A stretch of 11,331 nucleotides of DNA from Bacteroidota bacterium (GTDB lineage Bacteria > Bacteroidota > Bacteroidia > Flavobacteriales > Flavobacteriaceae): positions 1 through 11,331 of the forward strand of contig JADFSQ010000025.1 of NCBI GenBank assembly GCA_022560715.1, read 5' to 3'. Both the position numbers and the translations under genes were made by a program. Shown here piece after piece: positions 1-6,338 of this stretch. The notes beneath the pieces were generated by a model, which did not search any database, was not told where the DNA came from, and worked only from the letters and a program-made list of their open reading frames with translations. Each line of letters begins with the position of its first letter. Position 1 is the first letter of the stretch.

Positions 1-17
1 AAACACGGATAAGGATA

Positions 18-152
18 TCAGTTTTCAATAAATTTAAACGAGTAAACATTCTTGATATCAACTATTTTTAAGAAGTAAATACCATCTTTTAAGGATTGAA
101 CTTCGACATAATTATCATTAATTGATATATTGAATTTCAGTACTTTAATATA
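18..152 (-). pseudogene. Relic of a type IX secretion C-terminal sorting domain
   Basis: This minus-strand frame of 44 codons ends at a TGA at 18-20 and is closed upstream by a TAG at 153-155. Its product carries the segment VQSLKDGIYFLKI, followed by KNVYSFKFIEN at the very C-terminus. That pattern (a short strand, then L-x-x-G-I-Y-F-L-K-I, then a final strand ending in K-F-I-x) is typical of the type A C-terminal sorting domain. Bacteroidetes place this domain at the end of large secreted or surface proteins exported by the type IX secretion system. No start codon or passenger domain can be found upstream; adjacent bases read in other frames with stops. I read it as the stranded tail of a deleted or decayed secreted-protein gene. 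The family call rests on pattern recognition of a short stretch. Confidence 0.6.
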
Positions 153-292
153 CTAAATATTCTGCTTTTTCTATACTAAAATCAATGGTTTCTTACGTCG
201 AACTCAGGTTAATAGTATTACATAAGCTGTCTCAAAACAATATTTTGGTTTTACTTCATTGTCCTAAATAAATTTGATAAAAACTATAACTC

Positions 293-325
293 AAACAATA
301 TGCCTTTAATGGTATATTGTTTTTT
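293..325 (+). terminator. Hairpin with T-tract, possible terminator
   Basis: A 12-bp stem (AAACAATATGCC at 293-304 with GGTATATTGTTT at 311-322, one G-T wobble) closes a TTTAAT loop and runs into a T-tract to 325 on the plus strand. No plus-strand gene precedes it in the window. It may serve a lost gene, or act weakly as the bidirectional end of the minus-strand XRE gene whose stop is at 408. Apart from this hairpin I see no gene in 153-407. Confidence 0.45.
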
Positions 326-407
326 ATTGACAATTTGTCAGATAAATTGAAAGAATATTAAAAACTCTATAACGAGTTGACATAAATTTTGCTAAAGTTG
401 CAATTAT

Positions 408-632
408 TTAGTTAAAATTTTTATTGAAAAAGTCTTCAAGTGAAACCTCAAAATATTCACAAAGTTTATTAAGCGTAGATAACTGGATATCTCTTTTTCC
501 TTGTTCTATTCTTGAGAACTGGATTCCAGTATCATTTAAAGCATCCTCTTGAGTAACACCTTTAATTATTCGTAATTCTTTAACTCTTTTGGCAAGCTTA
601 AGTAGAAGTAATTCCTTGTTATCTTTTTTCAC
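408..632 (-). CDS. Small XRE-family helix-turn-helix repressor
   Basis: The product is 74 residues long and is essentially one XRE/Cro-C1 helix-turn-helix domain. Helix 1 lies at about 9-23, helix 2 starts at T27-Q28 (TQEDALN), the turn is D34-T35-G36, and the recognition helix follows at I37-Q44 (IQFSRIEQ), leading into GKRDIQLSTL. Residues 52-68 form the last helices. There is no sensor or dimerisation tail, so it resembles stand-alone phage- or plasmid-type repressors and the C-proteins of restriction systems. The ATG at 632 is the first in frame. A perfect palindrome at 666-683, 34 bases upstream of this start, is a good candidate for its own operator. It could also control the divergent small gene at 718. 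Its target is inferred, not shown. Confidence 0.85.
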   Translation of the reverse strand: MKKDNKELLLLKLAKRVKELRIIKGVTQEDALNDTGIQFSRIEQGKRDIQLSTLNKLCEYFEVSLEDFFNKNFN

Positions 633-665
633 GATAACAATTTCAGTCCAAAAATTAACTTTATT

Positions 666-683
666 AACAACCGTACGGTTGTT
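666..683. promoter_or_regulatory. Perfect 18-bp palindrome, putative operator
   Basis: AACAACCGTACGGTTGTT reads identically on both strands, with the centre between 674 and 675. It lies in the 85-base gap between the divergent XRE gene (start 632) and the small plus-strand gene (start 718). XRE dimers bind palindromes of about this size, so an autoregulatory operator is a natural reading. The binding itself is inference. Confidence 0.5.
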
Positions 684-717
684 TTTATTTATATTTACCT
701 TAATTAAACTTTATATC

Positions 718-882
718 ATGACAAAAAAATCAAAGAATCAAGACCTTAAAAGAGGTTACCTCTATCTTGTGGTAATCACAATTATAGTAATATCTCTTTT
801 AGCTATTACTTGCGATGGTGAGCGGGTTAAGCCCTTACCAAACAAGAAATTCGTAAAAACCATATTAATAAATATTATATAG
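718..882 (+). CDS. Small single-pass membrane protein, unknown function
   Basis: This frame encodes 54 residues from the ATG at 718. The in-frame codons before it form a longer shadow frame that runs through the repressor gene, so this later start is preferred. The N-terminus is short and positively charged (KKSKNQDLKRG). It is followed by one hydrophobic helix at about residues 14-30 (YLYLVVITIIVISLLAITC), then a polar tail (DGERVKPLPNKK) and a hydrophobic end. A cytoplasmic N-terminus with one membrane span is likely. The cysteine at the end of the helix is not in a convincing lipobox. Divergence from the XRE gene across a shared palindrome suggests common regulation. I do not recognise the family, and such a short frame could be fortuitous. 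Confidence 0.4.
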   Translation: MTKKSKNQDLKRGYLYLVVITIIVISLLAITCDGERVKPLPNKKFVKTILINII

Positions 883-889
883 TAGTGGG

Positions 890-1081
890 TTGAATAGTGT
901 TAATATTAAACCGATGCTACTAATCGAGGAAGATTTAAATGGCTCTAATAGCTTAAAAATTCTTGGACTTTCGCACGCTGATAACGATTCATTTATACTT
1001 GTTAAAACTAGATCTACTGCTAAAAACGCATTTGGTGGCACATTAACCAATACCTTCTTTTTGGAAAGATTAAATACCTGA
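890..1081 (+). pseudogene. Short unplaced reading frame, possible gene remnant
   Basis: The frame runs from a TTG at 890, or from an ATG at 914, to TGA at 1081, giving at most 63 residues. The product has ordinary protein-like composition; its C-terminal part (LVKTRSTAKNAFGGTLTNTF) looks like real coding sequence rather than chance translation. There is no convincing start signal and no recognised domain. The frame differs from that of the small gene ending at 882. I treat it as a possible remnant of the 3' end of a larger gene. From 1082 to 1188 I see no feature. Confidence 0.25.
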
Positions 1082-1188
1082 CGAATACTCGAAGGGCTAT
1101 ATCATTTATCATTAACTCCTTCAAACAACCACTGCTTGGGTTTATATATTCTGTAATAATCTATTGGATTAATTCTTGGAAGAAGGGA

Positions 1189-2385
1189 TTATTTTTTATA
1201 TTCTGCAGCTTCTTCTGAACCTTCAGTTACACTTCCCTTACTATAAGAATGGGCTCCCATTCCTGCAAGTTCTCCATCTTTTACAATTAAGTATTGATTT
1301 CTAATGGGTTCATTATCAAAGAAACATTCTAATATTTCTCTGGTACCATCAGCATATCTTGCCTGTGCTGATAGAGATGTTCCCGAAGTGTGTGGAGTCA
1401 TACCGTGATTAGGCATAGTTCTCCAAACGTGATCGTTAGGTGCTGGTTGTGGAAACCAAACATCTCCTGCATAACCACTTAATTGACCAGACTTAAGTGC
1501 TTCTGCAATTGCTTCTTTATTACAAATCTTTCCTCTGGCAGTATTAACTAGATACGCACCTTTTTTCATTTTGTTAATTAAGGTTTCATCAAATAAGTTT
1601 TCAGTTTCTGGATGTAATGGACAATTAATTGTAACTACATCACATACAGCAACCATTGATTCTACAGATTCATGAAACGTTAAATTTAATTCTTGTTCAA
1701 CAGATTCAGGTAATCTATGTCTATCAAAATAATGTAAGTGTACATCAAATGGTTTCATTTTTCTTAAAACAGATAACCCAATTCGTCCAGCCGCTACTGT
1801 ACCAATATGCATTCCTTCTACATCGTAGGAACGTTGAACAGCATCAGCAATATTCCAACCACCTGCTTTTACAATTGCGTGTTGGTTGTGATAATCTCTT
1901 ACTAAAGATAAAATCATCATAACAATATGTTCAGATACAGAAATTGAATTGCAATATGTAACTTCTACAACATCAACTTTATGATCCATTGCCGCTTGTA
2001 AGTCAACGTGATCAGATCCTATACCTGCCGTTATTGCCATTTTTAAATTTGGTGCACTTTCCATTCTTTTTCTTGTCAGGTAGTAAGGCCAGAATGGTTG
2101 TGAGATTACAACATCCGTATCAACTAATTCTTTATCGGCTTCGCAACCGTCAGCATCTTTATCTGATGTAACAACTAATGTATGTCCTCTATCTTCTAAA
2201 AAATTTCTCAATCCTAATTCTCCAGAAACACAACCTAGCAAGTCACCCGGATTAAAATCTCGTCCTTTTGGTGTTGGCAGTGTCATACCATCTGGATATG
2301 TTTCTAATTTAGGTATGCCGTCTAAAGCATATTTGCTTGGCATACCATCTTTTGGGTCGTCATATAAAACACATAATATTTTCAT
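1189..2385 (-). CDS. fdh: NAD-dependent formate dehydrogenase
   Basis: This 398-residue protein is a D-2-hydroxyacid dehydrogenase-superfamily enzyme that oxidises formate to CO2 with NAD+ in the cytoplasm, without metal or molybdenum cofactor (EC 1.17.1.9). It aligns almost end to end with the well-studied Pseudomonas sp. 101 enzyme, as I recall that sequence, and the key residues fall at the same numbers: P97, I122 and N146 for substrate, R284 in NTARGK, Q313, and the catalytic H332 in MTPHTSG. The Rossmann loop is GTVAAGRIG at 195-203. D221 in YFDRHRLP marks NAD+ rather than NADP+ preference. The C-terminal tail GAHSYSKG...EEAA is specific to true formate dehydrogenases. The ATG at 2385 follows AAAGGAAA, one of the few SD-like sites here. 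The gene stands alone, with no other C1 gene nearby. Confidence 0.95.
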   Translation of the reverse strand: MKILCVLYDDPKDGMPSKYALDGIPKLETYPDGMTLPTPKGRDFNPGDLLGCVSGELGLRNFLEDRGHTLVVTSDKDADGCEADKELVDTDVVISQPFWPYYLTRKRMESAPNLKMAITAGIGSDHVDLQAAMDHKVDVVEVTYCNSISVSEHIVMMILSLVRDYHNQHAIVKAGGWNIADAVQRSYDVEGMHIGTVAAGRIGLSVLRKMKPFDVHLHYFDRHRLPESVEQELNLTFHESVESMVAVCDVVTINCPLHPETENLFDETLINKMKKGAYLVNTARGKICNKEAIAEALKSGQLSGYAGDVWFPQPAPNDHVWRTMPNHGMTPHTSGTSLSAQARYADGTREILECFFDNEPIRNQYLIVKDGELAGMGAHSYSKGSVTEGSEEAAEYKK

Positions 2386-2807
2386 TTTCCTTTATGTTAT
2401 ATTATAATTTATTTCCGCTGATTATGCGGCTTATATCTTTTAATTTAACAGCAAGCACCATGTTTAGTGACACTTGGCGTTTTAACCTTAGTTGATTCTT
2501 AAATTTTTGATAAATAAGAATTTTAATAAAATCAAAGGTAATACATTTATTTTAAGTGGGAATTGATATTTATCATTTCTAAAATCCTCGATTTCAGTTT
2601 AAAATCAGCAATATAAATTTCATATATTTATAATAACATCAAGAGTCATTAAATTGACAGCAACCGAGTTAAAACACCACGGTGCTAAAAAGATGAGCCA
2701 AATGGAAAATAAGTTTGCTTCACTTTTTTACTTTCACATTTCTTTTAGTTCGTATAGTTTATATAGGTCTTGGTAAAAAAGTTCGAGAACGGGGTCGTTA
2801 GGAGTAC
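2386..2807. other. Gene-poor intergenic stretch
   Basis: No frame here is long enough or protein-like enough to call. The first part is the leader of the formate dehydrogenase gene (minus strand) and holds a small CCGC/GCGG hairpin at 2415-2429. The part from about 2650 to 2807 precedes a strong plus-strand terminator and contains only a 27-codon frame starting with ATG at about 2693. It may be the worn end of a lost gene, or an untranslated RNA. Confidence 0.5.
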
Positions 2808-2841
2808 AAAAGCCTTAACACAATGTGTTAAGGCTTTTTTT
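2808..2841 (+). terminator. Strong Rho-independent terminator
   Basis: A perfect 14-bp stem, AAAAGCCTTAACAC (2808-2821) against GTGTTAAGGCTTTT (2825-2838), closes an AAT loop and ends in a run of seven Ts (2835-2841) on the plus strand. Read from the minus strand it follows the gene ending at 2881 but has only a short U-run, so it may act in both directions. Confidence 0.85.
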
Positions 2842-2880
2842 ATGAGATAAAACTATCTTACTAATTATTCTGTTATTTGC

Positions 2881-3171
2881 TTATTTATCAAGTAAAGTTT
2901 CCTCTTTCCTTTTAATATCTTTATTAATCCCTTTTAACCACTTAAATTGCCTCTTAATTTCTTTACGTCTTAACTCGGCATTCCATGCTTTTTCTTCTCT
3001 GTCTTTTTGAGACTTCATTTTCCCCTGCCTAAACGTTTCTTCTTTATTAAGTATTTCTTTTTTTCTTTTCTTTTCTTTTGCGGCTCTTATATATCTGTAT
3101 GATATGGAATAAAAATATATTCCAATAAACATTACTATTAAAATAATTAATATTCTTAGACCTCCACTCAT
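2881..3171 (-). CDS. Membrane-anchored basic protein, unknown function
   Basis: The ATG at 3171 gives 96 residues; a TTG three codons earlier is possible but less likely. After a short MSGGLR leader there is one hydrophobic helix at about residues 7-24 (ILIILIVMFIGIYFYSIS). The rest is strongly charged and mostly basic, rich in K, R and E, with an extended helical or coiled-coil look (EKKRKKEILNKEE, KDREEKAWNAELRRKEIKRQ). The topology is probably a single membrane anchor with a positively charged cytoplasmic tail. There is no catalytic motif and I do not recognise the family. It lies downstream of the acidic lipoprotein gene on the same strand, but a hairpin between them suggests separate transcription. 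Confidence 0.65.
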   Translation of the reverse strand: MSGGLRILIILIVMFIGIYFYSISYRYIRAAKEKKRKKEILNKEETFRQGKMKSQKDREEKAWNAELRRKEIKRQFKWLKGINKDIKRKEETLLDK

Positions 3172-3246
3172 GACTATCAAGGATTAATAATTCACTAAAG
3201 ATAAGCAATTCGGTTTAATATGCATAATTTATTGCACAAAATAGCC

Positions 3247-3280
3247 AGCCTTACATAAAAATGTAAGGCTATTTATTTTT
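3247..3280. terminator. Hairpin terminator between two small minus-strand genes
   Basis: A perfect 10-bp stem, AGCCTTACAT (3247-3256) with ATGTAAGGCT (3261-3270), closes an AAAA loop. The plus-strand tail is T-rich (3272-3280), while the minus-strand tail contains TATTTT after a short GGC. It lies 28 bases beyond the stop of the lipoprotein gene and is the probable end of its transcript. Confidence 0.65.
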
Positions 3281-3298
3281 AAAAAGTCAAGTAAGTGA

Positions 3299-3625
3299 TT
3301 AATTGTCTTTTTTCAGTTTGTCTGCAGCTTTAGTAAGCTCGTCAGTTGCTTTTTTACTAGCATCATCAACAACTTCTTCAACAGCTTCAGCAGCGTCATC
3401 AATGGCTCCTTCAACAGCTTCTGTAGCATCATCAATAGCACCTTCAATAGTAGTAGTTGTAGAATCAGTAACAGTTTCTTCTACTTCAATTGCTTCTTCA
3501 GTTGTTTCTTCTACTGCAGCTTCTGTAGCATCTTCTGCTTTATCAGCTTCTTTTTTCTCTCTACAAGATGTAAATGAGAAACATAATGCCAATACTAATG
3601 CAGAACTTAAAATTAGTTTTTTCAT
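3299..3625 (-). CDS. Acidic, repeat-containing lipoprotein
   Basis: This 108-residue protein starts with a classic lipoprotein signal: MKK, a hydrophobic core (LILSSALVLALCFSF), and the lipobox FTSC with C21 as the lipidated residue. The mature part is made almost only of E, A, D, T, V and K. From residue 62 there are three consecutive 11-residue units, GAIDDATEAVE (62-72), GAIDDAAEAVE (73-83) and a diverged EVVDDASKKAT (84-94). They should form an amphipathic helix, as in LEA-like or apolipoprotein-like repeats. The tail is lysine-rich (LTKAADKLKKDN). Flavobacteria often encode such small low-complexity lipoproteins of unknown role; attachment to a membrane facing the periplasm is expected. 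The opposite strand is open over 125 codons only because of this skewed composition. Confidence 0.8.
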   Translation of the reverse strand: MKKLILSSALVLALCFSFTSCREKKEADKAEDATEAAVEETTEEAIEVEETVTDSTTTTIEGAIDDATEAVEGAIDDAAEAVEEVVDDASKKATDELTKAADKLKKDN

Positions 3626-3688
3626 TTTTAGTGTTTTAAAGTTAATTTTTATGCAATTAATAACATCTAATGTATTTTAACAAAATAT

Positions 3689-3718
3689 TTTTAACATTTT
3701 TTTAATATATTGTTAAAA
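3689..3718. terminator. AT-only hairpin downstream of waaA
   Basis: An 8-bp stem, TTTTAACA (3689-3696) with TGTTAAAA (3711-3718), closes a 14-base AT loop just past the waaA stop codon. It lacks GC pairs, so it is at best a weak terminator. Confidence 0.25.
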
Positions 3719-3734
3719 GCGTAAGTTTTTCACT

Positions 3735-4967
3735 CTATTTACGTATGTAATCTATGATTTGGATTACGGCACCACGATTTTTTGCGATATAAATAGCGTT
3801 TAAGTTTCCTGATTGCTTCCTTTTTTCAGTATTTAAAGCCAAAGAATCCAAAATAGCATCAAATTCTTTTTGGTTAGAAACAGCATACATACCACCTCTT
3901 TCTGTCATTTCGTTAGCTTCGGGGAATTTCTTGTGATTTTTTCCAATAATTATAGGTACTCCAAAAACAGCAGCTTCTAAAGTGTTATGAAGTCCAGTAT
4001 TGCCAACTGCACCACCTACAAAAACAATATCTGCATAACTATAAATTTTTGATAAAATGCCAATGGTATCGATAATGAAAACGGGATAGTCTGAAACGTC
4101 TAATCGTTCTTTTTCTGAAAATAGAATTGTTTTCTTTTGAATTGAATTTTTTAAAGTTTCAATTTGTTTAGGTTTTATATTGTGAGGTGCTATAATAAAT
4201 TTTAAATCTTCGGAAGTCGAATTAATATAATCTACAATTATTTTTTCATCTTCTGGCCAAGTACTTCCTGCGACAATACAAAGTTTATCTTGCTTAAACT
4301 GTTTAATAAAACCTAAAGTATTATCTATTTGTAATTGATTATAAACCCGATCGAATCGTGTATCACCAGAAATAGTAACATTAGTAAAACCTATAGATTC
4401 TAACAATTTTTTTGAATTTTCATCTTGAACAAAAATGTGTTCAAAAACGTTTAGTGATTTAAGCAACAATCCTCCATAAAATTTAAAAAATAATTGTTCT
4501 TTTCTAAATAAAGCGGAAATTAATATTGTCCTAACTTTTCTTCTTTTTAATTCATTCAAATAATTTGGCCAAATTTCATACTTCACAAAAATCACTAAAT
4601 CGGGATGCACAAAATTTAAAAATGTTTTTGCATTATACTTGGTGTCCCAAGGTAAATACACCACAATATCAGTTAGCGGATTTTTTTTACGAATCTCGAA
4701 ACCGGAAGAAGAAAAAAAGCTCAATACTATTTTATGATGAGGATATTTTTTTTTAATTTCTTCAAATACAGGAAGTCCTTGTTCGTATTCGCCAAGAGAT
4801 GCGCAATGAAACCAAATTACCTTATCCTGAGATGAAATATTGGATTTTAAAATCTTAAAAGTATTTTTTCTTCCTTCAACACCGAGACGTAACTTGGTAT
4901 TAAAATTTGCAATGATTTTTAAATGAAATGCAGCAACATAAGTGAGTATGTTATAGAGAATCTTCAA
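3735..4967 (-). CDS. waaA: 3-deoxy-D-manno-octulosonic acid (Kdo) transferase
   Basis: WaaA (KdtA) moves Kdo from CMP-Kdo to the lipid A precursor at the cytoplasmic face of the inner membrane, the first core step of lipopolysaccharide synthesis. The 410-residue length is normal for the family. A short hydrophobic N-terminal anchor (about 4-20) precedes the glycosyltransferase-N domain, with the invariant HCASLGEYEQG, where E60 is the catalytic base. Then come FFSSSGFE, LPWDTKYNA, KYEIWPN and GDTRFDRV. The C-terminal GT-B half has VAGSTWPEDE, APHNIKP and the donor-site GGAVGNTGLHNTLEAA with the following GVPIIIGK. The start codon is TTG at 4965-4967; the N-terminus from there fits the family and no upstream ATG exists before the divergent gene. 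It is transcribed away from the sugar aminotransferase, the two starts lying 81 bases apart. Confidence 0.95.
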   Translation of the reverse strand: MKILYNILTYVAAFHLKIIANFNTKLRLGVEGRKNTFKILKSNISSQDKVIWFHCASLGEYEQGLPVFEEIKKKYPHHKIVLSFFSSSGFEIRKKNPLTDIVVYLPWDTKYNAKTFLNFVHPDLVIFVKYEIWPNYLNELKRRKVRTILISALFRKEQLFFKFYGGLLLKSLNVFEHIFVQDENSKKLLESIGFTNVTISGDTRFDRVYNQLQIDNTLGFIKQFKQDKLCIVAGSTWPEDEKIIVDYINSTSEDLKFIIAPHNIKPKQIETLKNSIQKKTILFSEKERLDVSDYPVFIIDTIGILSKIYSYADIVFVGGAVGNTGLHNTLEAAVFGVPIIIGKNHKKFPEANEMTERGGMYAVSNQKEFDAILDSLALNTEKRKQSGNLNAIYIAKNRGAVIQIIDYIRK

Positions 4968-5011
4968 AGTTTTTCTTTCAGGCTAAAATACACTTCTTTA
5001 AAATAAATTCA

Positions 5012-5042
5012 TTGCTTAACGATAATGAATTTTGTAATTTCG
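5012..5042 (+). promoter_or_regulatory. Candidate Bacteroidetes promoter for the aminotransferase gene
   Basis: TTG at 5012-5014 and TAATTTCG at 5035-5042 are 20 bases apart and fit the Bacteroidetes pattern TTG...TAnnTTTG, with one mismatch in the -7 box. Transcription would begin near 5049, which is the A of the preferred start codon, so the mRNA could be leaderless. Confidence 0.35.
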
Positions 5043-5048
5043 TCGCAT

Positions 5049-6185
5049 ATGAAGAAAATACAAATGGTTGATCTAAAAGGTCAATATGAAGATATAAAAG
5101 ATATAGTAAATACTTTGGTTTTAAATGTTATTGAATCTACAGCCTTTATAAATGGTCCGGAAGTTCATAGCTTTCAGAGTGCTTTAGAAAACTATTTAGG
5201 TGTGAAGCATGTAATTCCTTGTGCAAATGGAACAGACGCATTGCAAATAGCAATGATGGGCTTGGGTTTAAAACAAGGAGACGAAGTTATTACAGCCGAT
5301 TTTACATTTGCAGCAACCGTTGAAGTTATTGCATTATTACAATTAACACCTGTTTTGGTTGATGTAAATCCAGACGATTTTAATATCAATATTGAAGCTA
5401 TTAAAAAAGCAATTACCCCAAAAACAAAAGCCATTGTGCCTGTGCATTTATTTGGTCAGTGTGCAAATATGGATGCCATTATGGAAATTGCTGAAGCACA
5501 TAATTTGTTCGTGATTGAAGATAATGCGCAAGCCATTGGAGCAACATATACATCCAAAGATGGCACAAAAACAAAAGCTGGAGTGATGAGTCATATTGGT
5601 TCTACCTCATTTTTTCCTTCAAAAAACTTGGGATGTTATGGAGATGGAGGAGCGATTTTTACAAATGATGACGATTTAGCACATACCATTCGAGGTATTG
5701 TGAATCATGGAATGTATAAGCGTTATCATCATGATGTAGTTGGTGTGAATTCCCGATTGGACTCCATTCAGGCAGCAGTTTTAAACGCAAAATTGCCACG
5801 TTTGGATGCTTATTGTAATACAAGAAGAGAAGCTGCTAATAAATATGACGAAGCTTTTAAAGGGCAAGAAAAAATTACAACGCCTTTTAGAAATGGAAGT
5901 GACAACAATCATGTGTTTCATCAATACACATTAAAAGTGAATGGTGTAAATCGGGATGCTTTGGCGCAACACCTTAACGATAACGGAATTCCGTGTGGAG
6001 TGTATTATCCCATACCGCTACATAGTCAAAAGGCTTATCAGGATTCACGTTATAACGAAGCAGATTTTCCAGTCACAAATCAGTTAGTAAAAGAAGTTAT
6101 TTCGTTACCAATGCACACCGAACTTGATGACGAGCAAATAGAATTTATTACAAGTACAATTATAGAATTTGTAAATAATAATTAG
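5049..6185 (+). CDS. DegT/DnrJ/EryC1-family PLP-dependent sugar aminotransferase
   Basis: This 378-residue fold-type I enzyme transfers an amino group, usually from glutamate, to a keto-sugar nucleotide for surface polysaccharides. Motifs in order are MVDLKGQY near the start, NGPEVHSF, the cofactor-phosphate loop CANGTDALQIAM, DEVITADFTFAA, VPVHLFGQ, VIEDNAQA (D158 contacts the pyridine nitrogen), and SFFPSKNLGCYGDGGA, where K192 forms the Schiff base. NHGMYKRYHHDVVGVNSRLD and YYPIPLH complete the active site. I place the start at the ATG at 5049 (MKKIQMVDL), matching the usual N-terminus; an ATG at 5025 would add eight atypical residues. Closest in style to WecE/WbpE-type enzymes, but the substrate cannot be read from sequence. 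Divergence from waaA and proximity to galE support a role in lipopolysaccharide or surface glycan synthesis. Confidence 0.9.
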   Translation: MKKIQMVDLKGQYEDIKDIVNTLVLNVIESTAFINGPEVHSFQSALENYLGVKHVIPCANGTDALQIAMMGLGLKQGDEVITADFTFAATVEVIALLQLTPVLVDVNPDDFNINIEAIKKAITPKTKAIVPVHLFGQCANMDAIMEIAEAHNLFVIEDNAQAIGATYTSKDGTKTKAGVMSHIGSTSFFPSKNLGCYGDGGAIFTNDDDLAHTIRGIVNHGMYKRYHHDVVGVNSRLDSIQAAVLNAKLPRLDAYCNTRREAANKYDEAFKGQEKITTPFRNGSDNNHVFHQYTLKVNGVNRDALAQHLNDNGIPCGVYYPIPLHSQKAYQDSRYNEADFPVTNQLVKEVISLPMHTELDDEQIEFITSTIIEFVNNN

Positions 6186-6192
6186 TGCGTGT

Positions 6193-6275
6193 CCTTTGCT
6201 TGGGCAAAGGTCAGGCTTTCGGCAGTCGCTTTTTCTTTTGTCATTCCTGCGAAGGCAGGAATCCAAAAACAAAAG
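6193..6275. repeat. REP/MITE-like palindromic intergenic repeat
   Basis: Two hairpins fill the gap between the aminotransferase and galE. The first is CCTTTGC-TTGG-GCAAAGG (6193-6210). The second is ATTCCTGC-GAAG-GCAGGAAT (6243-6262), enclosed by an outer 7-bp stem CTTTTGT (6235-6241) with ACAAAAG (6269-6275). The motif with GCGAAGGC in its centre resembles dispersed short palindromic repeats seen in many bacterial genomes. It is more GC-rich than its surroundings. Copy number cannot be judged from one window. Confidence 0.6.
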
Positions 6276-6338
6276 AGCTTCAACAAATGCCTTAATCCTT
6301 CACGCAGAGCTAAATGTTATTAGCATTATGATATTCAA

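Noticed and set aside
2785..2810. tRNA T-arm-like GTTCGAGAAC
   Set aside because: No acceptor, anticodon or D-arm can be folded around it.
3303..3680. 125-codon plus-strand frame rich in S, A and T
   Set aside because: It is the antisense of the repeat lipoprotein gene, and its low-complexity serine/alanine composition follows from the repeats on the other strand.
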